Positions 43,375 to 54,769 of a stretch of 64,000 nt of DNA are shown here, one piece after another. A program made the position numbers and the translations under genes. The notes beneath the pieces are model-generated. The model had not been told where the DNA came from. It searched no databases and saw only the letters and a program-made list of their open reading frames with translations. Each line of letters opens with the position of its first letter. The stretch's first letter is position 1. Location: the NCBI GenBank assembly GCA_948144175.1, contig CANXME010000426.1, forward strand, positions 36,649-100,648, given 5' to 3'. Source of the stretch: Closterium sp. NIES-65 (taxonomy: Eukaryota; Streptophyta; Zygnematophyceae; Desmidiales; Closteriaceae).

Positions 43375-45779
43375 TGTTACAAAGTAAGGAATGAGAATGA
43401 CTAGAATGAGAACAGTAGAATGTTTGTATAGGCAAAACCTAACAGGGCTCTACCCCATAAGGAGTGCCCCACTTACAGCCTACAATATAGTTCTGACACA
43501 CCCTCGTAGGCAAAGTGGGGGACAAACAAGAGAACAAATCAAGGTCAAGCTCAAGGTGGATCACAACGTCACCACGCATTCTGAGCACAAGCAAAAGGCC
43601 ACAAGGCCAGTTCACATGCAGAGTTATATATCAAGGTGAAAAAGCAGTACAGTGATCTCAACCTCACAAGTGTAAGCATGCAGGTGCAGGAATATATAGA
43701 TCACAGTACAAGCAAAGTCACGAGGTAAGCAAGTGATGCCAGGTAGGCACAAGACCTAGCATAATACAAAAACGCGGATGATCACAAGGCTGAAGTGCCT
43801 TGGTAAAGATATCAGCAGTGTTGGCCCGAGTGGCCACGTAAGCAAGACAAAGCTAACCACGCTGCTGCAACTCTCGAGAAAGGAAGTAGCGTAGAGCAAT
43901 GTGCTTCGTTCTGTGCTCTAGTCTGTGCTCCTGGACACAAAGCAATCATGGCCTTGTTGTCGACGTACAGAACTGGAGGAGAACGAGGCGCCTCTCCCAA
44001 GTCGGTCAGCAGGTAGGTGAGCCAGCGTAACTCCTGTGCAGCCATGGTCCCTGCGTAGATCTCAGCCTCACAACTGGAGCTGAGAACAAAAGATGAGCGG
44101 GTAGACCGCCATGAAACAGAGCCGGAACAAAGGCTGAAAGTGTAACCCTGTGACAATCCCTGCATAGCCAAGTCGTCAACCCAAGAAGCATCTGCATGAC
44201 CAGTGAGGACAACTCGAGCCCGTCCTCCAAGCACGAGCCCCATGCCCGACGTACTGCACAAGTAGCGCAACACCCTCTTAGCTGCATCCATGTGCTCTGG
44301 TAGGTGTCTCCCAGGAGCAACATAGCGTGCTAGGATGCTAAGAGGGTAAGCAAGGTCAGGTCGAGTGCAGGTCATCAGGTACATGAGGCAACCCACAAGC
44401 TCTGGGAACGGGCCACTCGGCTCTACGGACTCATCCGAAGGCAGAGCTGAGAGCGAGTCGCGAGTAGACAAAGGAGTGGACTGTGGCGAGGAGTTCGTGA
44501 AGCTGAAGCTCCGAAGGACCTGCTGCACCATGTGTGACTGAGTCAAGGTAATGGTGCACCGTGCTCTGTCCCGGGTGATCTGCAAGCCAATATAGCTGCG
44601 CAGCTCACCCAAGTCTATGAACGTGTGTCTCTTCTACAGCTCCAAGTATACTTGGGCCAGTCCAGCAGTGCCAGCAGTAGCAAAGACCAAATTGTTGACG
44701 TACACGAGGATGCAGAATGGCGGCAGAGTAGTGTCGGTGCGAAGAAACAGCGACGGGTCAGCAGTGGAAGGAGCAAACCCAAGAGCCGCAAGCGTAGTCC
44801 TCATTGTGTCGTGCCACTCATGAGGAGCCTGGCGGAGACCGTAGACTGGCCACCGGAGGCTCCACTGGGTGCCAGGAGGAAACGACCAAGAGAAGCCAGG
44901 TGGGCGGCGCAGCCAGATCTCCTTGTGCAGGCTGCCCTGTAGGAAAGCTGTGCTGAAGTCAAGAGAGTGAAGCTCGTAGTCACGTTGAGCGAAAACGTGC
45001 AACAGCACCAGAAGAGTGGTCATCTTTGGGGTAGGGGAGAAGGTCTGAACGTAGTCAACTCCTTGTCGATGACTGAAACCTCGAGCAACATAACACACCT
45101 TGAAGACAGGCGGAGAACTCGTAGGCCGCTTCACCCTGAAAATCCACATGCCATCGATTATGTTCGCCCCGGGTGGGGGAACCTCGTCAACATAAGTGCC
45201 TGTGGACTTCTAGGAAGCCATCTCTACGCCCATGGTTGTCTGCCACTGAGAAGAGTAGGGACCCTCTATCGCCTCTACGTAAGAGCGCGGGGTCGGGATG
45301 TCTGGTGCGTCCGGGTCTCCCTCAGGGGCAATCATCATGGACACGAGATGAGGTAAAGCAGCGGCAAAACACTGGAACTCCTCCTGCCTGTCCTCAAGGA
45401 CGTCCGTGCTAACAGCACACTCACCCCCGACGGACGGAGGACAGACAGACTCGGACTCAGCAACAAGACCAGCGGCGTAGTCTAGACGACAGTGAGTAGC
45501 AAAGTCGACAAGCTGAGCAACAAGTAGACAGTGGTTGCGAACGGCTAGGCGAGCAGCATCGTTACGGGTAAGCCACTGTGACCGAGTCGCACTGTCAGCT
45601 GTGGCGTTAGGGGTGGGCGAGGTGCCAGAAGTGAGGTGAAATAGCGAAGTACCGTCCTTAGAGTCTGTCAGCAGGAACAGCTGTAAGTCGTCTAGCCACG
45701 CATTGAACTCTATCGGGCGGCCCTCCGAATCGAAGGTGAGAATGTTGAGAGTGGCCATAGCGGGCAGAGCAGTCGGGCG

Positions 45780-46400
45780 CGCTAGCAGCAGAGCAGCATG
45801 CTAGCAGCAGTGCACCAGTGAGCGCGCTAGCAGCAGTGCAGCAGTGAGCGGCGCGTGGTAAGGCAGGGTGTGCACGGCAGGACAGGGCGCGCGGCAGAGC
45901 AGGGCGCGTAGCGGCGCGGCGCGCGGGAAGGGCAGGGCGCGCGGCGCAGGGGCGCGGGCAGGGCAGGGCGCGCAGTGGCGCGGCGCGCAGACAGGGCAGG
46001 GTGCGCAGCGGCGCGGCGCGCGGGCAGAGCAGAGCGCGTGGCGGCTCGGCGCGCGGGTAGGGCAGGGCGCACGGCGGCGCAGCGCACGGGCAGGGCAGGG
46101 CGCTCGGCGGCGCGGCGCGCGGGCAGGGCAGGGCGCACGACACGGGCAGCGCGCGGGCAGAGCTGGGCGCGCGGCGGCTCGCCGCGCGGGCAGGGCAAGG
46201 CGCGTGACGGCTCGGCGCTCATGCAGGGCGTGCGCGGCGGCGCGACGCGCGGGCAGGGCAGGGCGTGCTGCAGTAGGCGGCGCGCGACTCAGCAGGGCGC
46301 GCTGCAGCAGGCGGCGCGCGAGCAAAGCAGTTTGCGCTGCTGCTGGCAGCACAGGGCAGGGAAGGGCAGGGTAGGGTAGGACAACGCGATTACACTAGCG
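45780..46400 (-). repeat. C-rich repeat leader of C4
   Basis: Tandem GGGCAGGGCAGGGCGCGC/GGCGGCGCGGCGCGC units of about 30-36 bp (plus strand), so C-rich on the element's sense strand. The word composition matches the leader of C3 (CCTGCGTCGCGC, GCCCTGC) better than that of C2 or C7. Confidence 0.8.
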
Positions 46401-46471
46401 CGACGGTTGGGGTAGCGCTACTCGGTGGGCCCTAAGAAATTGGTTCTAGGCTAGGACCTGCTCTGAAACCA

Positions 46472-46612
46472 TGTCAGAATAACGAACAGGAATGAATGAA
46501 CTAGCAGCAGGATGGGTACAAAGTAGGAAACCCTAATTTGGGTTGTACCCCATATGGGCTACCCCACTACAGTCCACACAATAGGCAGCATGTATGTTTC
46601 ACAAAATTGACA
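46472..46612 (-). repeat. C4 5' LTR
   Basis: About 141 bp. The minus strand starts TGTCAATTTTGTGAAAC at 46612 and ends TTATTCTGACA at 46472, followed by the primer site TGGTTTCAGAGCAG. The outer end is set from the TGTCA start and is less sure than the inner one. Confidence 0.65.
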
Positions 46613-47104
46613 GTCCACATGTACTCCACAAAATGCGCATTTCGGTTTATAGCAACGGCGTTTACAAGGCTGCACGTTCAAAACTCGATATGCTAACTCG
46701 TAATCTCTATAAATAAAAGCGAACGGATTGTTATCAAACAAACGCCACCAAAAAAAAAAATTGTGATAAATATAGTGAAACAGAGTGTTTTACTCTACGA
46801 GACACATATTTAAGAATCTTAAGATTTGAAGCTAAATTAAGATACAAAAATTACAATATCAAATTTTGATAATATCATTTTTCTAATATAAAATCTTGAA
46901 ATCTGCATTTAGAAATCAAAATTTTGATATATCAAATTATGTATTACATGCATTGTTAAAATTGCTTATCTTAAGTTTTTGACCGGTAGCTGATTTATAT
47001 CATACACTTAGATAATAATCCAATTCAATCAATTTGAATGAATGGACTGATTTTGTAAATTGCTACATGTTCTTTATAGTTTCCGTAAGATGCTTGCTAT
47101 TATT
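46613..47104. other. AT-rich spacer, possible host sequence
   Basis: From 46740 on this is the most AT-rich stretch of the window, with dyads around CAAATTTTGAT and ATCAAAATTTTGATATA. The 46613-46741 part reads on the minus strand as a Cys-rich peptide, CKRRCYKPKCAFCGVHV, whose like recurs on the other side of the C3 element. The right edge is the TTATT target site of C3. I see no RNA gene or long coding frame. Confidence 0.4.
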
Positions 47105-47239
47105 TGTCAAACTATATCTCTGCTAGTTCTATGTAGGCTATAGTAGGGTAGCCTATATGGGATACAACTCAATGTTAGGGTTAATACTTGTACCCACAAC
47201 TCATTCAATGCAGTCATTTTCCGACTTGCTATCTGGACA
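47105..47239 (+). repeat. C3 5' LTR
   Basis: 135 bp, TGTCAAACTATATCTC to GCTATCTGGACA, then the primer site. Confidence 0.85.
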
Positions 47240-48297
47240 TGGTTTCAGTGCAGTAGGTCCGTAGGACCGTTTTTTTTGCGGGCCCACCATATTTAGCGAC
47301 CGACTTCGGTTACCGTGTTACCCCACTACCCTGCGTCGCGCTGCCCCGCGCACGCCGTGCCCTGCTGTTGCGATACATATTTATATGTATGTTTATAACT
47401 GCCTATAGCATTAGCTTTAGTGTAGTTATGCCTTCTTACATTGGTGGTGCACCTTCTCTATGTTCTTTTGCTATATGTTCTTGCAAACCTATAGTGAAAC
47501 ATTCCATTCTCGATTCTCTTTGGTACAACCACCTAGACACCCACTTGGCCTAGGCTACTAAGCCTAGGCCCTTAGTAAACTCCGGTTCCTAGACTAAGTT
47601 CGTTTCGTAACACCTGCCCTGCGTCGCGCTGCTCTGCGCACGCCCTGCCTTGCCCTGCGTCGCACTGCCTAGCGGACGCCCTGCCCAGCCCTGGCTCATG
47701 TCACCTTGCGCCAGCGCCCTGCCCTGCGCCAGCGCCCTGTCCTGCTCGTGCGCCCTGCCCTACGCCCGCGCTGCTGCCCTGTGCGTCACGCCCTACGGCA
47801 GCCCGTGCGTCGCGCGCTGCTGTCCCGCGTGTCACACCCTACGGCAGCCCGCGAGTCGCGCGCTGCTGCCCTGCGCGTCGCGCTCTGCTGCAGCCCATGC
47901 GTCGCGCCCTGATGCCCCGCGCATCACGCCCTACAACAGCCCGCGAGTCTCGCGCTGCTGCCCCGCGCGTCGCGCTCAGCTGCAGCCCGCGCGTCACGCC
48001 CTGCTGCCCTACGCGTCGCGCCCTGCTGCAGCACGTGCGTCGCGCCCTGCTGCCCTGCACAGCACGTGCCCTGTTGCCCGCGCCGCCCAAGCCGAGCCGA
48101 GCCGCCCTACCTGGCCCGATCCGCCCTGCTGCTCGTGCTACTACTGCTGTTGGTGGAGGTGCTGCTAGGAGTGCTCGAGGTGATGCAGCCTAGCTTCACC
48201 GAGCCGCTCTGCTGCTCTTACTACTGCTGCTACTCTTCGTGCTACTACCTTCACTCCGTACTGCCCTAGAGGTCGCGCTCCTCCTAGCTTGCCCGCC
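47240..48297 (+). repeat. C-rich leader of C3
   Basis: Repeats of CCCTGCGCGTCGCGC and CTGCTGCAGCCCGCGCGTC run from 47320 to about 48110, interrupted by a solo LTR, followed by CTGCT/CTACT-rich sequence up to the gag start (ATGACTTCACTC at 48298). C-rich on the sense strand. Confidence 0.8.
47366..47612 (+). repeat. 247-bp solo LTR in the C3 leader
   Basis: Runs from TGTTGCGATACATATT to TTCGTTTCGTAACA, TG...CA, with a perfect TSD CCTGC (47361-47365 and 47613-47617). Its middle shares GGTGGTGCACC and CTATATGTT in the same order with the LTR of the protein-less element at 10640, so the two are probably distant relatives. Confidence 0.85.
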
Positions 48298-51200
48298 ATG
48301 ACTTCACTCTATAGTAACGGTGGGAGTGGTGACGGCGGTGGTGGCAGTAGTGGGAGTGGTGGCGGTCGTAGTAGCAGTCAATGTGGCGCTGTTTGGTGTG
48401 GAGTTTCTGGCGGTGGCCAGATGCAGCTACGGTAGCGTCCGACCCTTACGTCCCAGCAGCTTCGTGAGTGGCTTTACCAGCATGGGACGTCTCCGAGTCT
48501 GGTCATTGCGCGTACGTCATTCGCACAGGTCGTCAAGCTGGTCAGATCTGTGGGACACCTGTTCACGCACAGTCCCGCTGCTTTGCCTATTTGAGTGACG
48601 ACTGGCACGCAGAGTTTGGCGACGAGGCTGAGATCCCCCACTGGCATGAGCTGCTTAGGTCAAGCGTTGATGTCTTTGCCTTAGACTATGACGCCATCCT
48701 TACTTCTATGTATGCTTTGCCTGGTGGTGCTGAGGGTGACTGTTACCTGTGTGTGCAGTACGACCCCGGTATAGAGGTTGCTACAGTAGGTGGTAGTGAG
48801 GTTGCTGCCTTAGGTGCTAGCGAGTCTACTCTCTCAAGTACTGCGCCTGCTGAGGTGTTGCACACCTTCACGCTTGATTCAGGTGCTTCCCGATGTTTCT
48901 TTCGCGACAATACCAAACTCACGCCACTCCCTACACCTGTTGCAGTGTCTCTGGCTGACCCCTCAGGGGGCCTAGTTCTTGCACGGTCCTCCACTGTGCT
49001 TCCGTGCCCGGCGGTTCCGTCTGGCTCACTGTCACGTCTTCACCTCCTCTCGTTCTCTACGAACCTGGTGAGCAAGGCAGTCCTCCTGGATGCATGGGTT
49101 GATACCTTTACCCCTGGAGGACAGCGTGTGGTGATCTGTACGTGCTCCCGGTCTGGCCGTCACCTGGCCACGTTCACTCGACGGCCAGGGTCGAGTCTTT
49201 GCACACTGACTACTGAGTCCCCTCAGATAGCTGCTACTGGTCAGGTGTCTGCGTCAGGTCAGGTAGCCTCCCCTTGTGAGTGTCGCTCTCTGTCGCACCA
49301 GACTCTTCTCTGGCACCACCGCCTGGGTCACCCTTCCTTGCCACGTCTCCGTGGCATGCACCGTCACCTCCTAGTGTCTGGTCTTCCCAGGTCTCTCCCT
49401 CCCCTCCCTGCCTCCCCTGCACCGCCCTGCCTTCCTTGTGTCGAGGGGCGGCAGCGCGCCGCTCCTCACTCCTCCTCGTTTCCCCGGACATAGGCTCCTC
49501 TGCAGACCCTCCACCTGGACATGTGGGGCCCAGCCCGCGTTCGTGGACAGGGCGGTGAGCGGTACTTTCTGCTGGTTGTCGACGACTATTCACGTTACAT
49601 CACAGTCTTCTCCTTGTGCACCAAGGAGGTCCCTGCTGTCCTGATCCCTTGGATCGGAGCAGTTCGTCTTCAACTCCGCCGGAGGTTCCGCCAGGACCTT
49701 CCTGTCCTGTGTCTGCACTCCGACAGAAGTGGTGAATTCACCTCCAACTTCTTACGGGCCTTCTGTCAGGGGGAGGGCATCGAGTAGTCGTTCACACTTC
49801 CGCGCTCACCGCAGAAAAATGGGGTTGCTGAGCGCCGCATTGGCTTGGTCATGGAGATCGCGCGTACCTCCTTGATCCATGCAGCGGCTCCCCATTTTCT
49901 GTGGCCGTTTGTGGTCTGGTACGCCACGCAGCAGCTCAACATCTGGCCCCATGTCTCCTTGTCGGAGACCTCGCCCACACTGCATTGGACGGGAGAGGTT
50001 GGCGATGCGTCGCATTTCCGAGTCAGGGGTGCTCGTGCCCTTGGCCGTAATATGTCCGCGGACAAGCTCTCCTCCCGCACCATTCCCTGTGTCCTCCTTG
50101 GCTTTGTCCCTGTCGCGCCTGGCTGGCAGTTCTACCACCCCACCTCGCGCCGAGTCTTCCCCTCTCAGAACGTCACCTTTGACGAGTTGGTTCCTTTCTA
50201 CCATCTCTTCCCCTACCGCACTACCCCTCTCCCTCCCCCGCCGCTTTTCCTCGCTCCAAGTCCCCCTCAAGTAGACCCCCCCCCCCCCTCAGGGTCCTCC
50301 CCCTCAGGTGTGTCTCAGGTAGACCCACTCCCCTTGTCTGAGCCTGTAGAGGTCACTAGCAACTCAGGTGCTGCTACGGGTGGTGCTGCTCGGGGAACTG
50401 CGTTTGGGGGTGCTGAGCCTGTGCGTGAGGTGCTGGGGGGTGCGGAGCCTGGGGGGTGCGAAGCCTGGGGGTGCTGAGCCTACAAGTGCGGAGCCTGGGG
50501 TGCTGAGCCGGAGGGTGCTGAGTCTGGGGGTCTCTCTTCACGACGGGGGCCTCTCTCACCACACTAGCTACGAGAGTGGCTGGCGTGGCGTACCCGCCTA
50601 AGGAGTCGTGCTGCTGCTGCTGGAAGTGCTGCGTTTGGAGTTGCTGGAGCTGCTCGTCGTGGAGGCGCTGGGGGTGCTGGCACTGAGGGTCCTGGAGGTG
50701 CTCGTACCGGAGGTACTCGAGCTGCCGCGGTCCGTGGTGCTGGAGGCACTGGAGCTGGAGAGCCGCGCGTTGGAGTTCGAGACCTTGGAGCTGGAGGTGC
50801 TGGCCCTTGAGGTGCTGGCCCCGGGGATACTGAGTCTGTTGGTGCTGAGCCTAGGGGTGCTGATTCTGCTGGAGGACCTCCTGGTGCCGCGTTGCAGCGA
50901 TCACCTCTCTCACCACGGCAGCTGCGCGAGTGGCTTGCATCGCGCACCCGCCTTCGGAGTTGCGCGGCCAGAGCTGGAGGCACTGGAGCTGGGGGCGCTG
51001 GAGCTGGAGACCCTGGGGCTGTAGGTGCCGGTTCTGGGGGTACTGCTGCTGGAGGCACTGGAGCTGGGGGACCTGGAGCTGGTGATGTCGACCTTGGAGT
51101 TGGAGACCCTAGAGCTGGAGGTGCCGGTTCTGGGGGTGCTGCTGCTGGGGGCACTAAAGCTGGAGGCCCTGGAGCTTGTGTTGTCGACCCTGGAGTTGGA

Positions 51201-53660
51201 GACCCCGGAGCTGGAGGTGTCGGTTCTGGGGGTGCTACTGCTGGAGGTCCTGGGGCTGGAGGTTCTGGAGCTACTGGAGGAGCTGGTGCTGCTGGTGCTT
51301 GTTCTGGAGGTGCTGGAGCTGCCGGAGCTGGTGTTGCTGCGGGCTTTGGAGCTGGAGGCGCTGGCGCTGAAGGCGCTGGAGCTGGAGAACCTAGAGCTGG
51401 AGGTTCTGGAGCTGGAGGTTCTGCTGCTGCTGGAGGTGCTGGTGCTGGTGGTACTGGTGCTCGGGGTAGTGCACCGCCGCGACTGTTCTTTGCTCCGCCG
51501 TCACCGTCGTCTCTGCCACCGCCTGACTCCATGCTTTGCCATATTCTTAGCCTCTCGTCTTCTACTGGCCTCCCGTTACAGCCAGGCTCTCCACTGCCTG
51601 CTCCTTCTCCTTACACTGAGCAGACAGACTTGCTTACAGAGCGTCGTGAGCCTGCGTCTCGTCCTGCCTCGCCTGTTCGCGCTGGTCGCACTGGTCGTTG
51701 TGTTCCTCGTGAGCGTCCTCCTCCTGTCCCCGGCACGCACACTATGGCACTTCATCCTTCCTCTGTTCCACATTCTGTTCCCCTGCCGTCTCCTCCTGCG
51801 TCTTCTCTGTCTGACGTTCCGGACCCTGAGTCTGACCTGGTTCGTGCTGCTCACCCTACTGTCACACGTCTGCTAGCCACTGTTGTCACTGACCCGTCGT
51901 TTGAGTCTGCTGCTGCGTCTGCCTTAGTCTCAAAGCTTGTTGACTTTGCTACTGCCTCTCGTCTAGACTTCGCTGCTAGTCTTGTTGCTGAGTTTGAGTC
52001 TGTCTGTCCTCCGTCCATCGGGGGTGATTGTGCTCTTGGCACGAACGTCCTTGAGGACAGGCAGGAGGACTTTGAGAGTCTTGTAGCCGCTGCACCTCAT
52101 CTCGTGGCCATGCTACTTGCTTCTGAGGGAGACCCGGGTGCTCCAAACATCCTGACCCCGCGCTCTTACGCTGAGGCGATCGCGGGTGAGTACTCCTCTC
52201 AATGGCAGACAGCCATGGATGCAGAGATGGCATCCTGGAAGTCCACATGTACTTACGTCGACGCAGTTCCCCCTCCTGGGGCGAACATCCTCGATGGCAT
52301 GTGGCTTCAGTCAGCGACAAGGAGTTGACTTCTTCCAGACCTTCTCCCTGACCCCGAAGATGACCACTCTTCGGGTGCTGCTGCACTTTGCCGCTCAGCG
52401 TGACTACGAGCTTCACTCTCTTGACTTCAGCACAGCGTTCTTAGAGGGCAGCCTGCGCGAGGAGATCTGGCTGCACTGCCCACCTGGCTTCACTGGGTCG
52501 TTCTCTCCTTGTACCAAGTGGAGCCTCCGCCGGCCGGTCTGCAGTCTCCGTCAGGCACCTCGTGAGTGGCACGCCGCACTGAGAATGACACTTGCGGCTC
52601 TTGGGTTTGCACCTTCTACTGCTGACCCGTCGCTGTTTCTGCGCACCGACACTTCGTTGTTGACGTTCTACATTCATTCTCGTGTACGTCGATCACTTGT
52701 TCTTTGCCACTGGTGACACTGAGGCTCTCGCCCTTTTGAAGTCGGAGCTACAAAAGAGACACACGTGCACAGACCTGGGTGAGCTGCGCAGCTACCTTGG
52801 CTTGCAGATCATCCGGGACAGAGCACGCCGCACCATCACACAAACTCAGTCACACATGGTGCAGCATGTCCTTCAGCGCTTCGGCTTCACTTGGTCCTCG
52901 CCACAATACACTCCCATGGCTACACGTCACTCGCTCTCAGCTCCACCTTCGGACGAGTCCGTAGAGCCGAGTGGTCCGTACGCAGAGCTAGTGGGCTGCC
53001 TCATGTACCTGATAACCTGTAGTCGTCCTGACCTTGCGTACCCTCTTGGCCTTCTGGCACACTACGTGGCTCCTTATAGGCACCAAAAGGTGCACTTCGA
53101 TGCTGCGAAGAAGGTACTGTGCTACTTGTGCAGTACATCGGGCATGGGGCTCGTGCTTGGAGGGCGGAGTCCAGTTGTCCTCACTGGGCACTCAGACGCT
53201 TCTTGGGTTGACAACCTGGCTACGCAGCGGTCGTCACAGGGTTACACGTTCAAATTTGGCTCTGGCTCTGTTTCTTGGCGGTCTACATGCTCGTCTTCTA
53301 TTCTCAGCTCCAGTTATGAGGCTGAGATCTATGCGACAGACATGGCTGCACAGGAGTTACGCTGGCTCACCTACCCGCTGACCGACTTGGCAGAGGCCTC
53401 ATTCTCCTCCAGTTGTGTACGTCGACAACAAGGCTGCCATTGCCTTGTGTCCGGACCACGGACTGGAGCACAGAACGAAGCACATCGCTCTGCGTTACTT
53501 CCTTGCTCGAGAGTTGCAGCACCATGGTCAGCTTCATGTTGCTCACATGCCCACTCGAGCAAACATGGCTGATGTGTTCACCAAGGCCCTTCCGGTTGGT
53601 GATCATGAGCGCTTCTGCTCTGCTCTAGGCCTGGTGCCTACGTTTCATCACTTGTTGTAG
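48298..53660 (+). pseudogene. C3 gag-pol remnants
   Basis: In order: a Gly/Ser-rich gag part (48298-48600); protease (FTLDSGASRCFFRDN near 48875); GAG-pre-integrase (LLWHHRLGHPSLPRLRGM near 49310); integrase (HLDMWGPARVRGQGGERYF near 49515, LHSDRSGEF near 49720, HFLWPFVVWYATQQLNIWP near 49900); a long Gly/Ala linker (50370-51470); reverse transcriptase (PPPGANILDGMW near 52270, FSTAFLEGSLREEIW near 52430); and RNase H (LTGHSDASWVDNLATQRSS near 53180, NKAAIALCPDHGLEHRTKH near 53430, FTKALPVGDHERFC), ending at 53660. Close to C2 in every domain. It is broken. Confidence 0.85.
50370..51470 (+). repeat. Gly/Ala-coding minisatellite between integrase and reverse transcriptase of C3
   Basis: About 1.1 kb of degenerate GGTGCTGGAGCTGGAGGT units (9- and 18-bp periods). 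One frame reads Gly-Ala-rich (GGTGAGGAGAGDPGAVGAG), another Leu/Glu/Val-rich, because the repeat avoids stops in several frames. C2 (32160-32600) and C5 (59830-60340) have shorter versions in the same place. Confidence 0.85.
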
Positions 53661-53898
53661 ACCTTAGTTTTACTGCAATCTACATGTATATATATACAAA
53701 CACGTATATATACCTGCTATGTTTACTCATGCTATGTAATGTTGTTGTTGCATATATACATCTGCATGTGAACTGGCCTTGTAGCCCTTTGCTTGTGCTC
53801 GGAGTGTGTGGTGACGTTGTGATCCACCCTGAGCTTGCTTTGCTTTTCTTGACTGGTCCTGAGACCCCTTGTTCTCCCCCACTTTGCCTTTGGGGGTG

Positions 53899-54168
53899 TG
53901 TCAAATTATATATGTGCTAGTTCTATGTAGGCTATAGTGGGGTAGCCCATATGGGGTACAACCCAATGTAAGGATTGTCAGAATATTATTCTTATGTTCT
54001 AGCCTGTAGTGGGGTGCTCTATAGCGAGTACAACCCTTCTAGGGTTTGCTATTTGTATCCCCATTTCTGCTAGTTCATTCCTCTTTCTTCCTTCTAATTT
54101 TGACAAGGATTAGTACTTGTACCCACAACTCATTCAATGGAGTCATTTTCCTGCTTGCTATCTTGACA
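53899..54168 (+). repeat. C3 3' LTR, split by a solo LTR
   Basis: Starts TGTCAAATTATATATGTG right after the polypurine tract and ends GCTATCTTGACA. Without the inserted 130 bp and its duplicated 5 bp it is 135 bp, equal to the 5' LTR. Confidence 0.85.
53976..54105 (+). repeat. 130-bp solo LTR in the C3 3' LTR
   Basis: TGTCAGAATATTATTC to CTAATTTTGACA with a perfect TSD AGGAT (53971-53975 and 54106-54110). Same family as 14024-14152. Confidence 0.9.
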
Positions 54169-54173
54169 TTATT

Positions 54174-54272
54174 GTGATATGTCCGTAATTGTATCGCTTA
54201 CGTGCATGTAACGTTTTGCATTTGTAAGGTTTCATACACTAAAGAGAAATGCACATTCTGTGGGGTATACGT
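54174..54272 (+). other. Cys-rich coding-like fragment beside C3
   Basis: Reads FCICKVSYTKEKCTFCGVYV in one frame, resembling CKRRCYKPKCAFCGVHV read on the minus strand near 46650-46690. Underlying bases match too (AAATGCACATTCTGTGGGGT against AAATGCGCATTTTGTGGAGT). Family unknown. It ends where the Copia-E LTR starts. Confidence 0.35.
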
Positions 54273-54706
54273 TGTTACGAATAGAAATGAATGAAGGTTA
54301 CAGTGCACTCCCAACCGTAGCTAAAGAAGCACGCAGTATCGAGAACGAATGTGAAGAGTCAGAGTTGACTCGAAACAGCAGACGATTTGGACGCATCTGG
54401 ACCGTCGGAAGTAGACGGCATCGGCAGCTGCAGGCAGAAGGGTTCTGGCAGGAACAGTTTTCGTAACTGTATGCGCCGCACAGTTGGGAATGAATTTGAA
54501 TAAGGGAATGTACCCCTTAGATTACATGGATAGCTAGGTCGATTCATCTTCCCTGTACTCAAATTTATATCCTTGTACTTGCATGTTTTTTTTATCTCAA
54601 GCATTTTACATTCACTCTGCTATTGAGGTCAAGGGCCCACCACCACTCAGTAGTGTGCGAACCTTCTTGAGGTGATCCCGAGAATGGTCAACTTCTGATC
54701 ACAACA
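54273..54706 (+). repeat. Copia-E 5' LTR
   Basis: 434 bp from TGTTACGAATAGAAATG to TTCTGATCACAACA, TG...CA with TGTT/AACA inversion, followed directly by the primer site. 62412-62729 matches its last three quarters. Confidence 0.8.
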
Positions 54707-54769
54707 TGGTATGAGAGCGACTCAGGAATCTTTCGCACTGCCACTCCCGAAAATTACGACATTCGGAAA

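Larger units (their letters stand above)
43375..46612 (-). mobile_element. Family-C element C4 with unlike LTRs, broken
   Basis: Minus-strand Copia element. 3' LTR at 43375-43498 (124 bp), polypurine tract inside it, RNase H (43812-44600), reverse transcriptase (44634-45149; VYVNNLVFATA, FSTAFLQGSLHKE), a gag N-terminal part (MATLNILTFDSEGRPIEF at 45758), a C-rich repeat leader (45780-46400), primer site TGGTTTCAGAGCAG, and 5' LTR 46472-46612 (141 bp). The two LTRs are of clearly different subtypes and the flanks show no TSD. It is internally shortened and has several breaks. Confidence 0.75.
47105..54168 (+). mobile_element. Family-C element C3, broken, with two solo LTRs inside
   Basis: Plus-strand Copia element. 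5' LTR 47105-47239 (135 bp), primer site TGGTTTCAGTGCAG from 47240, C-rich leader, gag part, protease, integrase, long Gly/Ala linker, reverse transcriptase, RNase H, 3' noncoding block, polypurine tract (TTTGGGGGTG, ending 53898), and 3' LTR 53899-54168 (split). A perfect TSD TTATT lies at 47100-47104 and 54169-54173. The LTRs differ at about one base in ten, so it is old. It has roughly half a dozen breaks. Confidence 0.9.

Noticed and set aside
50608-51024. Leu-rich frames in the C3 linker as leucine-rich-repeat proteins
   Set aside because: They have no LxxLxLxxN spacing; they are the alternate frame of the Gly/Ala minisatellite.
54260-54466. Short plus-strand frame (68 residues) as a small gene
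   Set aside because: It spans the boundary between spacer and the Copia-E LTR and has no resemblance to a known protein.
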